Assembly: GCA_014885115.2 (NCBI GenBank)
Contig: WKLE02000541.1
Span: 948 to 54,283, forward strand
Origin: Asterionellopsis glacialis
Lineage: Eukaryota > Bacillariophyta > Plagiogrammaphyceae > Rhaphoneidales > Asterionellopsidaceae
Reading direction: 5' to 3'
DNA: 53,336 nt
This document shows, in pieces, positions 42,806-53,336 of the stretch. The position numbers and the translations under genes were made by a program. The notes beneath the pieces were generated by a model. The model was given only the letters and a program-made list of their open reading frames with translations, had not been told where the DNA came from and made no database searches. Every line of letters begins with the position of its first letter. The stretch's first letter is position 1.

Positions 42806-43870
42806 GATGTACTAACTACTCTGCAGAACTTCTCTAGAGATACTATTCGTTAGTCGATAATCCAATGCAATTTCCTACTCCTCGAATAGACCTCTTTACC
42901 AAAAATTTGACCAAAAGGCAAGAATAGCGTCTGGTGGGAGAGCCAGAGTTCTGAGAAAAGGTGAGTAAGCATAGGTCTACAGCTGAGATACAGTAGACTA
43001 GAGCTACTGGTAGAGAGCTACAGAAATTCTTTTCTCTTTTTTTTAGCATAGAGGGCAGGGAAGTTGTCATTTTGAAGGATCGAATCTTGGAGCAAGAAGA
43101 TGCAGCATCGAATCACCCTAATGAATCTCTCTCTCTGTTTAGTGCGCGACGCGCATCAAGACTTGACGTACAAAGTCATTATTAATACGAGTTGCTTTTC
43201 CTTCTCCGAGTGCAAAAAATCGTGCATCTCTCGATCGCTTTGTTGGCGGGTGTACAGGTACGGTAGTCCATGACGAACGCATCGGTTTTGGGTGAGGGAG
43301 TTTGAGAGTAGGGGAGGAAATTGCAGAGGAGAGGAAGTTGCAGAATAACCGGTGTTCTAAATTCAGGTGTTGTATCCAAATATATGGTGTAGGCAGGAGC
43401 TCAAACGAATTTGCATGCGAACGTCTACATTCAAAAGCTTCATATATATATATTTTGATTGAAAGAAAAAAACTATTATTACTGAATACTTTTCATTCAA
43501 TGACTGGGTCTTCGATTGCCCTGCATTTATATAGTTTTGAGGCATTCTAGACTTTTGTCTCTGGATTTCAGTATTGATTAGAGTGTAGGACTTTGAGCAG
43601 CCGTTGATCGAATTAACCGCTTTTTAGAAAAATCATTTAATTCCACGGACACACAAAATTCTCCTCCTCAGTATTACAGGGCCAAATTGGGTGTTTTTCG
43701 AGGAAAGAGGACTCGGGAGAACACAACAGTACTCGTACTAGGTACAGCACCAAGCAGAGGGGTAAAAGAGACTCTATTGCTGTTGACGTTGTGACCCAAC
43801 TTCTTTGTGCAAAGTAAGCTGAAATCTTGAATATCATCTTGACATATATATAAGAGTATCATTAATAAAT
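42806..43870. other. Divergent intergenic region, 1.07 kb
   Basis: Promoters of the aminotransferase fusion (-) and the SGNH-like gene (+). A TATATATA-type tract lies at about 43440-43455 and another at 43843-43852, about 20-30 bp before the ATG at 43871. No gene. Confidence 0.4.
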
Positions 43871-45319
43871 ATGGAACATGAAAGATTTGACCGTCAACAA
43901 AGACGACGACGACGACTCGGACATTCTTTGGCTTGGGCTTTTGTGTGTTTTGCAGTTGGATTTTTGATTACTAAGCACAATGTTGATGACAATTCGTTGT
44001 TTATTACAAGAATGTTAAAGGTCGAGGGAGGAGGAAAAGAAGGTGAAAAAGAGGCGACGCCATCTTTCTCGACCTTTTTTTCCTTCCCACTCCAGCACCG
44101 ACATGGTCGTGATTTATTGGGCGGTCATTTGCGTTATGCTGCATTTGGTTCCGGAAATACGTATGGAGCATCTGACAGTTTAACATCCAGATATCAATCC
44201 TATCCATATTTAATTTCAGAAGACATACATAATTATGCCTTATTTTCAGGTGGACCGAATTATCCATCGGCTTGCGCGGAAAGTATGGTGGGAGATGATC
44301 ATACGTACGATGTGATTTTGTTGGATTATTATTTACTTGCCCATGATGGATTACTTGAGTTAGCCAAACGATTACGTACACGATTTCCACATGCCATACT
44401 TATTTTTCTTCAAACATGGAATCCCAATATGAGTCGTCGCAAGTCGATGGAATACAACGAGGAAACCTTCCGTCAATGGTTCGAACGTATGAATGTAGAC
44501 CCTCAACATCTAGTTCAAGCTTTGAGACAAGATGAAAATGCAGAAGGTGTAGAATGGTACTTTCCGGAACGTCACCAAGAGACTTCCATACAAGAAGCTA
44601 TAGCAGAAACACAGGGGCATTGGATACCGTTGAATCAAATTGAAAATGACGCCTTGGCGACATTGATACAATATCAGTACTTATTTGATAGTACAAATCA
44701 ACATTTGTCTGCAGAAGGACACGAGGTTGTTGCGAGCCATGTCAAGCACACCATATCACACATACGAACATCCAACAGCAATCTCAGTCGCCATTTAAGT
44801 GCACAAGATGAAGCTTCCATTATCAATAGTGTCGCAAAAGGTACATGGGGAAGTGGAGATTCGTGTCATTTTTGGTTTACAGATGGGAATGTGAATCAAG
44901 AAATTTTTGATGCAAATGATTGGTCTATTGTGTTATATGATGAACATTATGGTAAATTTGCCTTGGAAATCGCGGATAGTGGATATTTTATTGTCAAAAA
45001 TCCATTTGATACCGATAGGACACTCTACATATCCTTTTTGGTAAGTTCGGAACCAGATATGTACCCATCTACGAGATTCAAAGGATTTTTACCTCCCCAA
45101 CAAGAAGTGGATGTTAGACCCGTCCGTGAAGACAAAGAAACATCTCGATTAGGTATACCCAAAACTATCGCGATAGGAAAAATCAAGCCTGGTAAGACGG
45201 AAATTTATGTGGAACCATTACAAACAGCGAAACATTACTTTCGTTTGGTTGGTGTTAGTATTACTGCGGAAGAAGCAACTGTCGATGAATACAGATTTGC
45301 ACCAGCTTTTAATAATTAA
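43871..45319 (+). CDS. SGNH/GDSL-hydrolase-like type II membrane protein, catalytic serine position altered
   Basis: 482 residues from the ATG at 43871. An Arg-rich start (QQRRRRRLGH) precedes one membrane helix (about 18-34), a type II anchor. The SGNH-like domain begins at RYAAFGSGNTYGAS (89-101), aligned with block I (GDSxTxG). It continues with NYALFSGGPNYPSACAES and YDVILLDYYLLAHDGLLELAKRL, and ends at FDSTNQHLSAEGHEVVASH (272-290), the last block. At the block I nucleophile position this protein has Gly95, with Ser94 one residue early, and the last block has no Asp at the DxxH spacing. Activity is therefore doubtful. The C-terminal 170 residues look like beta-sandwich sequence and match nothing I know. 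Confidence 0.65.
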   Translation: MEHERFDRQQRRRRRLGHSLAWAFVCFAVGFLITKHNVDDNSLFITRMLKVEGGGKEGEKEATPSFSTFFSFPLQHRHGRDLLGGHLRYAAFGSGNTYGASDSLTSRYQSYPYLISEDIHNYALFSGGPNYPSACAESMVGDDHTYDVILLDYYLLAHDGLLELAKRLRTRFPHAILIFLQTWNPNMSRRKSMEYNEETFRQWFERMNVDPQHLVQALRQDENAEGVEWYFPERHQETSIQEAIAETQGHWIPLNQIENDALATLIQYQYLFDSTNQHLSAEGHEVVASHVKHTISHIRTSNSNLSRHLSAQDEASIINSVAKGTWGSGDSCHFWFTDGNVNQEIFDANDWSIVLYDEHYGKFALEIADSGYFIVKNPFDTDRTLYISFLVSSEPDMYPSTRFKGFLPPQQEVDVRPVREDKETSRLGIPKTIAIGKIKPGKTEIYVEPLQTAKHYFRLVGVSITAEEATVDEYRFAPAFNN

Positions 45320-45618
45320 AATAATGAATCATATTCGTTCTATCTACCTCAGAAAAAACGCGGTGCTGAAAAAAAGTTTATCTGCAATAATTAAAAATTG
45401 ATAAAAGATATTATGTATTGTGTTGTAGTAAATATTATACAAGACCGTAATTACCTCCTCAATGTGAGTTTTTGTCTATCAGGGAGTATCGTATTGATTC
45501 TGAATATATTGCATGTGAAGAAGCATTGCGTTCCAAGTTCCAAGGGAAGTTTTGTTAAGCAACAGCTTGATTGATTTTTTATGAAAGGAAGCAAATTTTA
45601 CATTCATGTTTTCTTCTT

Positions 45619-46780
45619 TTACAAAGTTGTACGGCAAGGTCCTGGCTGCAATTCAAACCTACCCTTTTGCACACAATTGAAATACCAAACTGGTAGATCA
45701 AGTCCATTTGAAACTTCATTTTTCCTAGCAGTGCTGTCATTATTCTTTGTTGCATCATGTGAAAGCGTATCAAAGGCAAAGGCTATACAAACAGATGCAA
45801 GAAGGTTCATTCCAGGATAGACGGTTACACTTTCTTCTTGCTGGTCAATGGATACAACAAGCTCATCATGACTCCAGAAATCAATACCCCAACTTTTTCG
45901 ATCACTAGAAGAATAGTGGGCACAAGATAGAAATGAATCAGTACGTTTACCTCTTAGATTCACCTGTTTAAATGCTTCATCATTGTAAACCATTAGACTG
46001 TAATCATATTCTTCACCACAGAGTGATCGAGCCAATTCCGTATGAAAGTATACTCGTTCTAGAGAGAAAGGATGATATGGCAGATAGAGACATAAAAAAT
46101 GTTAGCCTTTTCAAAAAGTTATATTCGGGTATTTCTGAACATCTTCTTAATTGACTGAGTGTGAGCATACTGTAAACAAAATGAATATTTTACATTCTGT
46201 TTGAACAAGCAGTGCCAACCTCAACAAAATTACACTTACTTCCATTAACTTCTAAAGGGATTAATTGTCTCTCAGGTACACCAAGTTCGTAGTTCGGAAC
46301 AAAACTACAAATTTCAACTTGATTCTTGGATATAAATCCTTTCAGGAGTAATGCTACATCATTGCCTTGAGGGTCGGTTAATATAGCAGCATCACCAATT
46401 TCTTTCACATGACGTCCACCAAAACAAAGGTAAAAGTGCTTTGATACTATAAAATGAACTTTTCCTTTGGTGTCACGAATTTGAGTTGTCCCATCTGTTT
46501 TCCATTCAGATATACGTGGCACTCTTAGGACGGTTTTTTCTGAAACCTTTGCAAAGAAAGGATCATTATTTAAACCATTATGAGTATTCGTACTACATTT
46601 ATCACATGGTTGTTGCTCACTGTTGGACAAAAAATGTACTTTGGGTGTCATACCATCAAAATTGTTGTTTTCTGAAGGACGAATAACTTGTTGTTGATTG
46701 CATTCCAACGTTGAAATTATACCTGGCAAGGTCCGTTGGTCTCCCAAAGGATCATTGTTTCTAGTCTTAATCGATGCCAT
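45619..46780 (-). CDS. LURP-one/tubby-C-terminal-like protein, two exons
   Basis: Exon 1 is 46780-46240 and exon 2 is 46058-45619. The 181-bp intron has a GTAAGT donor and a CTTTCTCTCTAG acceptor in phase 1, giving 326 residues from the ATG at 46780. A polar head of about 60 residues precedes a beta-rich body with the pattern seen in LURP-one-related (LOR) domains: FIVSKHFYLCFGGRHV, IGDAAILTDPQGNDVALLLKG, and late the helix-like PGMNLLASVCIAFAFDTLS that resembles the buried C-terminal helix of tubby-like folds. The match is by pattern only, so the family call is moderate. Reading exon 1 without splicing ends at 46190 and loses that helix. Confidence 0.6.
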
Positions 46781-47675
46781 CGCGTTATGTGGAAAGAGTT
46801 GCCGATAAAAATCGATTTGATGCTTCGTTGAATGAATTTTTTCCTTCTTCGTTTTGTTTTTGGTCGTAAATTTGTGGAACGTTGATGTGTTTTCTTTTTA
46901 TGGACGAATCCCGATACGATTTGAGAGTTGACACACTCGATTCTCGTAAATACGAGTACTTTTGCTAACGCGATGGATGACAAATCCAGGTGCATTAGTA
47001 CAAAGGTTATCGATGTTGTGGAAAACGTGACATCTTTTTCTTCCAAATGGGAAAAAAAGGCTTCATCTTTATTCTGAGCTGGCAGGCGGGGTTCGGGTTT
47101 TTTCTCTGCTCCCGGTAGTGTTTCCTCCTTGGGGGTTCGGGTTGTTTTTGTATGGTACTCTCTAGAGAGTGCTGTTTAGAGCAAAACTTTCTCACAACTT
47201 TGTTGATTCTTGTTTCGGTTGATTGTTACCATGGCGTTGGAACTATAGACCTAGCCATGATTGAATTTTTCATTTTATCGGTCTCTATACCACATCTTTG
47301 ACAAAACAACAATGATGAATTTCCCTGAAGGCCCTTCATCACCATTCCCGCAGAATGGTAACAAGAATCAACATTATTTTAAAAAAATCTATCTGAGTGA
47401 CTCTGTCAATCCGTATTATGATGGCTCTGTCGATCCGTCTATTCGATTAATATCTTCTTAATTTACTCATGATTTCATCATTTGATTACACTATCGTTGC
47501 AATCCGTCAACAATCCATCAACTACATTATTCATTCTAAACATTCCACGAACAAATCATTAGATGTATCTCCCTTCTCAATCTATCCATTTCTTGCTGAA
47601 AAGGAAAATGAAAATGCAATTTATATCATGTCTAGAAAATGCAACCTTAGTGATTCCGTGTATTTAAAATAGGAA
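46781..47675. other. Intergenic region, no gene seen
   Basis: Between two minus-strand genes. Contains a GC-richer stretch (47080-47145, GGGTTCGGG repeated at about 47090 and 47133) and a palindrome ACTCTCTAGAGAGT (47157-47170). Short open frames at 47261-47672 lack protein-like features. Confidence 0.4.
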
Positions 47676-49868
47676 TTATCTTGTCCTGTTACCCTGAGCT
47701 TCTCTTTGCCTCTTGAGCTGCTTGCGCTGGTGCTCAAGTAACTGCTTTTGCATGGTCCGAACTTCTTTCCCAAAGGTATCCCTGGCTCCAGCGGGGACAC
47801 TCATGCGATACCTCAGCTCTTCCGTCGTCAGACTTTCTGCAAGTTCTAAAAGCGTTCCCAAGACCGTTGAGATATGATTTGGTGCAATCTTATCTGGCCT
47901 CATGGTTAGATAATACCATTCTCCCACTGTGGGATCAAATCCTACTTCTGCAATTTTTGATCCATTTCCGTATCGATCTGCCTCCAGGCGACGACGTTCG
48001 CTGTGGGGTAAATGAATATGCCTCGTCATGTCTACAAGACTCCCCTCGTCACCCATGCAAGCCACACGAAGAATATCTTCGTCGGCATCTCGGTCCTGTG
48101 GGGGTAAGATCTCCACGTCAATGGTCACTGTGTCTAAATACTTCCACTTTAGCAACTTTCGATCTGTCCCACACACATAGGGAGTATTGGGTTGAAAAAT
48201 AATTCCATCCGTCAAGTGATTATGAGTATCCCCATTTTTGTAGATACGCAACGATCGCTCTTCTGACACAAAGCCCAACAAGGCATCGAGTTCGGTGCGT
48301 TCTACAAAGTTTTTACGAACCAAGGGCAATGCAATCTTGGGATCGGTCACATTGGCAGATGCAAACATATCCCGATTTGCGGTAGGTGTCCGAAAGGATG
48401 CGCGACGTAAATGCTGCAATCGTTGTGCAAATGGCAAGTGCAAAATGGGTTCTGTCGATGACAAAGCCAATACATCAAAGACAATAAATATAGGCCTACG
48501 GAGCTTCCGATGCACAACCACTTCACCGTCCAATACCGTACCAGGTTTGATAAGATCGAGAATATGTTTCATTGGGTCACTCTCGTCGCCACCACGTGGA
48601 ACAATTTGTTTCCCCTTCATGGCACGGTCTACAAGTACAACAGTGGAACCTGTGAAAATCATAAAGTAACGCACACCATCTGTCTTTTCACTCAAAAAGT
48701 ATCCATATTCGGGACTACGTTGGACTTCTTCAATGTTATGCCTTGAGAAATTTACCGGCATACAACCCACAAAGTTGACGTTGGCAAGAGAGGCCAGGTT
48801 ACCATCATCGCCTCCACCAATAGGACATCTGTAGCTTCCCTGCGCCTTGCTGTCCATAAACTTTTTGAGCGCCCCGCAAGTCGCCAGGGCTAATCTTGAT
48901 GCGCTATTATCCGGATGATCTCTCAAATACTGCTCAACATCCAACGCATCATGAAGAGGATTGATTTGGTAAAGCATATACCACAATTGTTGTGACAAGG
49001 TTTCTCCCAATTTTCGTAAATTAGTTTCATCGGTCTCTCTAAGTAGCTTTTGTGTTGTTTGTTGGTTCAATTCCATTTCAATCTCGTATGTAACTTCGGG
49101 AGTCTTTGATGTGTCTGGGTATGTCGTAGTAACTTCTGTTACATCTAACTGCCATGCAATCGATTTGTCTCTTCGCGTGTAGGATCGCCTTCGCTTAATT
49201 CGTTTGGACGTCCAACCTGACGGTGGACTTGTAACATTGTTGTCCAGAGATTTTTCAGTAGCAAGAGTCAATCGCAAATCGTACGGAGCCGAAGGCAAGG
49301 CCACATCCATCCCCAAAAGTTTTTCCTTGTGTTCCATTTTACCCCTCCCATTCATGAAACAGACACGGCGATCATTGGGATATCCTGCATAAACTGTTTC
49401 GACGGTTTCCACTTCTTCCAAATCCCGTTTCAAATCTTTGGCGTGAAGGGACAACGTTATGGGACTTATCTCACTCAGACCCGCTTGTGTCCAATGGACA
49501 TAATGTGACCGCGTCACACCACTTTCATACAAGGCACGTGGATCGATCGAAGTCACTTCATAGGCGCGTCCTCCACCCTCTGAGGATGATGCGATACGAC
49601 GTTCGTGCATACCAAACGGTGCCTTTAAAATTCCAATCCGGGCTTCGATTTCCACACTGGGTATCGTCTGTTTCAACGCTGTTTTGCGAGCCTGTTGCAA
49701 AAAGGTGAAAATAGCCTGCGAGGGATGTTTGAGTGGATAACGAAGATATGGATTCGCAGTCGATCTTTGCTGTTGCTGCTGGTTACGGGTAGCTTGTGTT
49801 TTGGCGTCCGTCTTTGCCTTTTTGGCCAAAAGAGACGCCATGCTGCTGCCTAAGCGTTTGTCTGACAT
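47676..49868 (-). CDS. Bifunctional mRNA capping enzyme: TTM-type RNA triphosphatase plus guanylyltransferase
   Basis: 730 residues from the ATG at 49868, single exon. The N-terminal half is a Cet1-like tunnel (TTM) triphosphatase with metal-binding glutamates in VEIEARIG (72-79) and YEIEMEL (261-267) and basic/acidic tunnel strands such as WQLDVTEV. It would remove the gamma phosphate of nascent RNA. The C-terminal half is a covalent nucleotidyltransferase: motif I EKTDGVRYF with Lys395 as the GMP-accepting residue, motif III VLDGEVV, IIIa IFIVFDVLA, IV LTDGIIFQP and V LLKWKYLDTVTIDVEI, followed by an OB-like region and a basic C-terminal tail. All key residues are present. The first 45 residues are Gln/Lys-rich. 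No cap methyltransferase domain is attached. Confidence 0.9.
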   Translation of the reverse strand: MSDKRLGSSMASLLAKKAKTDAKTQATRNQQQQQRSTANPYLRYPLKHPSQAIFTFLQQARKTALKQTIPSVEIEARIGILKAPFGMHERRIASSSEGGGRAYEVTSIDPRALYESGVTRSHYVHWTQAGLSEISPITLSLHAKDLKRDLEEVETVETVYAGYPNDRRVCFMNGRGKMEHKEKLLGMDVALPSAPYDLRLTLATEKSLDNNVTSPPSGWTSKRIKRRRSYTRRDKSIAWQLDVTEVTTTYPDTSKTPEVTYEIEMELNQQTTQKLLRETDETNLRKLGETLSQQLWYMLYQINPLHDALDVEQYLRDHPDNSASRLALATCGALKKFMDSKAQGSYRCPIGGGDDGNLASLANVNFVGCMPVNFSRHNIEEVQRSPEYGYFLSEKTDGVRYFMIFTGSTVVLVDRAMKGKQIVPRGGDESDPMKHILDLIKPGTVLDGEVVVHRKLRRPIFIVFDVLALSSTEPILHLPFAQRLQHLRRASFRTPTANRDMFASANVTDPKIALPLVRKNFVERTELDALLGFVSEERSLRIYKNGDTHNHLTDGIIFQPNTPYVCGTDRKLLKWKYLDTVTIDVEILPPQDRDADEDILRVACMGDEGSLVDMTRHIHLPHSERRRLEADRYGNGSKIAEVGFDPTVGEWYYLTMRPDKIAPNHISTVLGTLLELAESLTTEELRYRMSVPAGARDTFGKEVRTMQKQLLEHQRKQLKRQREAQGNRTR

Positions 49869-50241
49869 CGTTCAGGAGTATGATGCTTGTAGGTAAATCA
49901 AAGAAATAATGTTTGTCGTCTTGGTTTTGCTTACGCCGTTGTCTAGTGTAACCTCCGATGCTGTGTGTGTTGGTGTCGCTCTCTTTCTTTTGTCGGGATT
50001 TCATGGTTGCATGTCTCAGCCGAAGCTTGACACAAAGACACACAGCTGCTGCGCTGACAGCGAGACACGAAGCCACCGATCCAAAAAATCTGTATCCTGC
50101 TTCTTTGAGGAAAAAAAACAAGGACTCGTAATGACTGACTGACAGACTGTATGTAGGACAACATTATCCCGGCAAAATGACTGAGGACGCTTGCCATTTT
50201 TTTAGGGATACAAAATATCTAGTAGAATTTAGCTTGTTCCA
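49869..50241. other. Short intergenic spacer
   Basis: Capping-enzyme promoter and 3' flank of the next minus-strand gene. No gene seen. Confidence 0.4.
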
Positions 50242-53200
50242 CTATGTACGGGCACCAACTTTACTAATGATTGTATTTCGTCTCCATTCCATGGGTAAAC
50301 AATCAATGTCTGCACTCCAATCTGTATCATTATCAAAAGAATCTCTTTGCACTTTGTCTTCTCCATTTTTTGGTAGAGCTTGCGATTGCTGTTCCTGCTC
50401 ATCCTCATCTTCAGATTGTTGTCGTCGTACTACTCTTATCACTTTTTCATGATATAACTCGGGTGGTAAAAACCGTTTAAATAATGCTAATGTTTTTTGA
50501 TCCATATATCCATCATGACAACATTTATCAAATAAATCTAAAAATGCGTGATTCTTTTGTTCAGTACTATTATCATCATGGGGATCATCCAGTATTAAGC
50601 GGTCAAATGCATAGAGTAACTTTTGATACGTAGTACTATCTGGTGTCATATTGACATGTTGTTGTTGTTGTTGTTGTTGTTGTGGTCGTCGTCCTTGCTG
50701 GTATTGGTGACTTTGCGATTGTCTCATGGTATTGAATAACATGATGCATTCTTTCAAACTATCATTCACGATTTTTGGGTCTGTACTATTCGTCCCTGAT
50801 ATAGCTGCCAAGAAAGAATTACAAACAATCGTGGTTCGTGGTATACCATGTGTATCCATTTGTTGAAACAGATCCAGTGCCAATGGTAATCGATTGTCTA
50901 CCAATTCTTTCGATTTCGCCAAGGCATGAAATAATATACCAAATGTAGATGCGGTTGGCTTGCATTTGATATTCCCATATTTTTGATAATTAACTAACAT
51001 TCGATCATAGATATGAAGTGCATGTTGTAAAGGTGTACGTGTCACAGCGACGCCATTGTCACCTTGCTCATGAGAGGAGTCGTGGTGTGAATCATCATTG
51101 TATTCCACTTGGGCCCATGCATCCATACATGTACCATATGCTAAATTGGTAAGGATGAGTCGATGACGATTGTGCATCTGTTGTGGTAGTTCATGTTGTG
51201 TGGCATGTTGTTCTTGTTCCATCCACAAGAGTGTTTCTTCTGCCTTTTCAGGTTGTCCCAGTTTTGAATATATATTCATCAATGTATTATAACATATTTC
51301 ATTAGGTATGGCTGTTCGATTGGTACCATTGGCAACACCCTCCTTCATACGGTTTAATATAGATTCCGCACGTGTACCAGCATCGTCTTGGGGACCGCTT
51401 TTGGACAAGGCATCCAACACACAGGCGTAGGCGATTGTGTCTGGTTTTTGATGGGACGAAGATTCCATTTGTTCCAACAAGGATTCCACTCGATTGACAA
51501 AGCCGGGTTTACCTTCTTTAATCAAACTTCTCATTAAAGATGTATACGATACTTTATCTGGAAAAATGTCATTATGGTTGTACTTGGCTGCCATGTGTTC
51601 CATACGATGAAATAATTCTTCCACCTTTTCGACGTGTCCACAATGTGCATATGCATCAAGAACCAAGTTGTATGCATACGAATTCATTCGTTGTGGTGGT
51701 GCGGATTTTGAATGCTGCTGCTGCTGCTGCTGTTGATAATGCTGTCCTCGTCGTACATTTGTATTATGACTGTCGGAGTTTGATTCATCATTATCATTAG
51801 TATTGTCATCAATGAGGAATTTCTCTTCTATGTTGTAAAGGATGTCCTCTGCCTGCCTTGCTGCTTGTAGAGTACGCTGTTTGGACCAAGCATCCAAGAT
51901 AATCACAAAACTTACATATCCAGGTTGACATTTGGCATTTCCATCTTGTTCATATAATTCTTGTTGTTGTAACAATAAAGCTTCAACTTGTTGAGGTTTT
52001 CCAGCTTTCGCCCATGCACTCATGACCGGTATGAAATGTCGACTTTCCACCATGGGTACAGCATCATGATCATGATTATTGTTGCCTCCTTGACTATTTG
52101 CATTATTTTGTTTATGCTTGCGATACCAATATTGCATTTCTTCTAAAACTTCTTGTGCTTTGTCTGGTTGTTGTTGCCTTGGGTGTCCCGTACAATACAA
52201 TTTGATGAGTGATGCAAAGACATGTTCATTGGGCATCGGATGTACAGTAGGGTTCGCGCGGTGTTGTTCAATACAGGCGGTTAAAAACTTTCGTACGTGA
52301 AAGGATGCATCATTTCGTGAGGATCGTAACCATGCCTTGGTAATAATCCCATGCGTAAACTTGTCTGGAATAACACCATGTTCCTTTTGCATCATGTCAT
52401 ATAATTCCATAGTTTTAGTTACATTCCCAATCGTTGCCCATGCATTCAATACTGAATTCCATGATCTGTTACTTGGTTGTGCCAAAGGATTGAATGTTGT
52501 TTTGGCCATGTCTAACATTTGATATAGTAAGTGTGTAGCCTGTTGTGGTATATTATTATGATTTTGAGATTGGTGTTGTTGTTGATGTTGTGTTTGACGT
52601 TGTAAATTCTTTTTACTATTCCCATCATTGTTATCATCTTGATAGAAGTCGATACACTTTTTAGCCATGGCATCTAATACACCACTGTAGGATTCTGTCA
52701 ATGGTTGAAATCTCGAATCACCAGTTTGTTCCCATACATCTTCTATACATCTTAATAATTTTAAAGCTTTTTCATATGGTTCTTCTATTTCTTCTTGGTC
52801 TACTTCTATGAAGGATGGTGCATTTTTGTGGTCAGGATTCCAAGTTTGTCCTTGTTGTTGGTTTCTCGGTCCTTGTCGTTGCTGAGGATTATTACGATCA
52901 CTATAATATCCTTGCAGTTTGGCATACCCATGAATGGGAACTGTAACAAGAAGTGCTTCATTTTCATATGGAGGTGTTTTCCAAAATTTATAATGGTGTT
53001 GTGATTGTTGGTTCGTTTGTCCATTTTCTTCCTTGGTGGGTGGTAGTTGTGGAACAATTGTCATTAAATATCGTGCCATTTCATCCAATAGGGGTAATAT
53101 TTGTTCTAATTGGTGTGGATTTAATTTGGATAATTCAGGTTGCCACCCACGTAAATGTTCCGCCAATCCACGTGTTTGATGTGCATATTCCAAGGATTCA

Positions 53201-53336
53201 AAGTCACGTAAAAATTGTTGTGAATAGTGTTGTAGATGATGGAATTTCTCAGCATTGTAGTTGTAAGCTGTTCGGTTGTTATTCTTCCGGTGGTGATGAC
53301 GATTTTGAGGATTGTTGGGACGGAAGGATGATTTTC
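50242..53336 (-). CDS. Pentatricopeptide repeat (PPR) protein, 5' end outside the window
   Basis: The reading frame is open from the stop at 50242 to the window edge with no ATG that must be the start, so the N-terminus and any targeting peptide are missing. At least 1,030 residues are present. PPR units are spread over most of the length, for example SWNSVLNAWATIGNV, MSAWAKAGKPQQVE, AYNLVLDAYAHCGHVEK, YTSLMRSLIKEGK, AYACVLDALSKSG, CYNTLMNIYSKLGQPEKAE and TFGILFHALAKSKE. They are interrupted by Gln-, Asn- and His-rich loops from simple repeats (TTG/CTG tracts at 50653-50680 and 51714-51735). The acidic C-terminal tail has no SMR or endonuclease domain. Organelle RNA binding is expected. Confidence 0.85.
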   Translation of the reverse strand, partial: KSSFRPNNPQNRHHHRKNNNRTAYNYNAEKFHHLQHYSQQFLRDFESLEYAHQTRGLAEHLRGWQPELSKLNPHQLEQILPLLDEMARYLMTIVPQLPPTKEENGQTNQQSQHHYKFWKTPPYENEALLVTVPIHGYAKLQGYYSDRNNPQQRQGPRNQQQGQTWNPDHKNAPSFIEVDQEEIEEPYEKALKLLRCIEDVWEQTGDSRFQPLTESYSGVLDAMAKKCIDFYQDDNNDGNSKKNLQRQTQHQQQHQSQNHNNIPQQATHLLYQMLDMAKTTFNPLAQPSNRSWNSVLNAWATIGNVTKTMELYDMMQKEHGVIPDKFTHGIITKAWLRSSRNDASFHVRKFLTACIEQHRANPTVHPMPNEHVFASLIKLYCTGHPRQQQPDKAQEVLEEMQYWYRKHKQNNANSQGGNNNHDHDAVPMVESRHFIPVMSAWAKAGKPQQVEALLLQQQELYEQDGNAKCQPGYVSFVIILDAWSKQRTLQAARQAEDILYNIEEKFLIDDNTNDNDESNSDSHNTNVRRGQHYQQQQQQQHSKSAPPQRMNSYAYNLVLDAYAHCGHVEKVEELFHRMEHMAAKYNHNDIFPDKVSYTSLMRSLIKEGKPGFVNRVESLLEQMESSSHQKPDTIAYACVLDALSKSGPQDDAGTRAESILNRMKEGVANGTNRTAIPNEICYNTLMNIYSKLGQPEKAEETLLWMEQEQHATQHELPQQMHNRHRLILTNLAYGTCMDAWAQVEYNDDSHHDSSHEQGDNGVAVTRTPLQHALHIYDRMLVNYQKYGNIKCKPTASTFGILFHALAKSKELVDNRLPLALDLFQQMDTHGIPRTTIVCNSFLAAISGTNSTDPKIVNDSLKECIMLFNTMRQSQSHQYQQGRRPQQQQQQQQHVNMTPDSTTYQKLLYAFDRLILDDPHDDNSTEQKNHAFLDLFDKCCHDGYMDQKTLALFKRFLPPELYHEKVIRVVRRQQSEDEDEQEQQSQALPKNGEDKVQRDSFDNDTDWSADIDCLPMEWRRNTIISKVGART

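Overview
This window looks like nuclear DNA from a diatom (stramenopile alga). It has intron-poor genes on both strands, and the introns are short (about 73-181 bp) with GTAAGT-type donors. A +1 Phe or Leu follows the signal peptide in two plastid-type presequences. There are secreted proteins with PS- and PT-rich linkers, a lysine/glycine/serine-rich silaffin-like protein, large PPR proteins and a tandem pair of lineage-type coiled-coil membrane proteins. DNA is AT-rich, and one 26-base run of N marks an assembly gap. I cannot name the species.

Layout. 0-10 kb: a TPR-sulfotransferase (+); a spliced rhomboid protease with an about 600-residue RS-rich N-terminus (-); a small plastid-targeted protein whose exons do not join in phase (+); an unrecognised spliced gene with internal repeats (-); and a Cys-rich thylakoid-lumen protein (-). 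10-18 kb: a silaffin-like biosilica candidate (+), a mitochondrial-type PPR protein (+) and a PhoD-like surface phosphatase (-). 18-25 kb: two tandem coiled-coil type II membrane proteins (+), then a methyltransferase-like gene with an in-frame TGA (-). 25-33 kb: a sphingolipid delta-4 desaturase (+), a seven-bladed WD40 protein (-), a 2.8 kb stretch with no gene I can support, and an SPF30-like splicing factor without a Tudor domain (+). 33-43 kb: the assembly gap, a secreted LRR protein built from phase-1 exons (+), a cluster of GTACC/CCTGGTA motifs, a small one-helix protein (+), an LPAAT-type acyltransferase (-), and a class III aminotransferase fused to a membrane domain resembling DUF962/Mpo1 (-). 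43-53 kb: an SGNH-like protein with a changed nucleophile site (+), a LURP-one-like protein (-), a bifunctional mRNA capping enzyme (-), and a second PPR protein cut by the window edge (-).

There is no operon logic, as expected for a eukaryote. Many neighbours are convergent with short 3' spacers or divergent with about 1 kb between starts. Gene products fall into loose themes: cell surface and wall (sulfotransferase, silaffin-like, PhoD-like, LRR, coiled-coil and SGNH-like proteins), lipid metabolism (desaturase, acyltransferase, aminotransferase-DUF962 fusion), RNA processing (two PPRs, SPF30-like, capping enzyme) and plastid (two small targeted proteins). The observations most worth following are the aminotransferase-DUF962-like fusion, the silaffin-like protein, the Tudor-less SPF30, the 12-bp duplication that creates a stop codon, the coiled-coil pair, and the palindromic GTACC clusters in the intergenic DNA.
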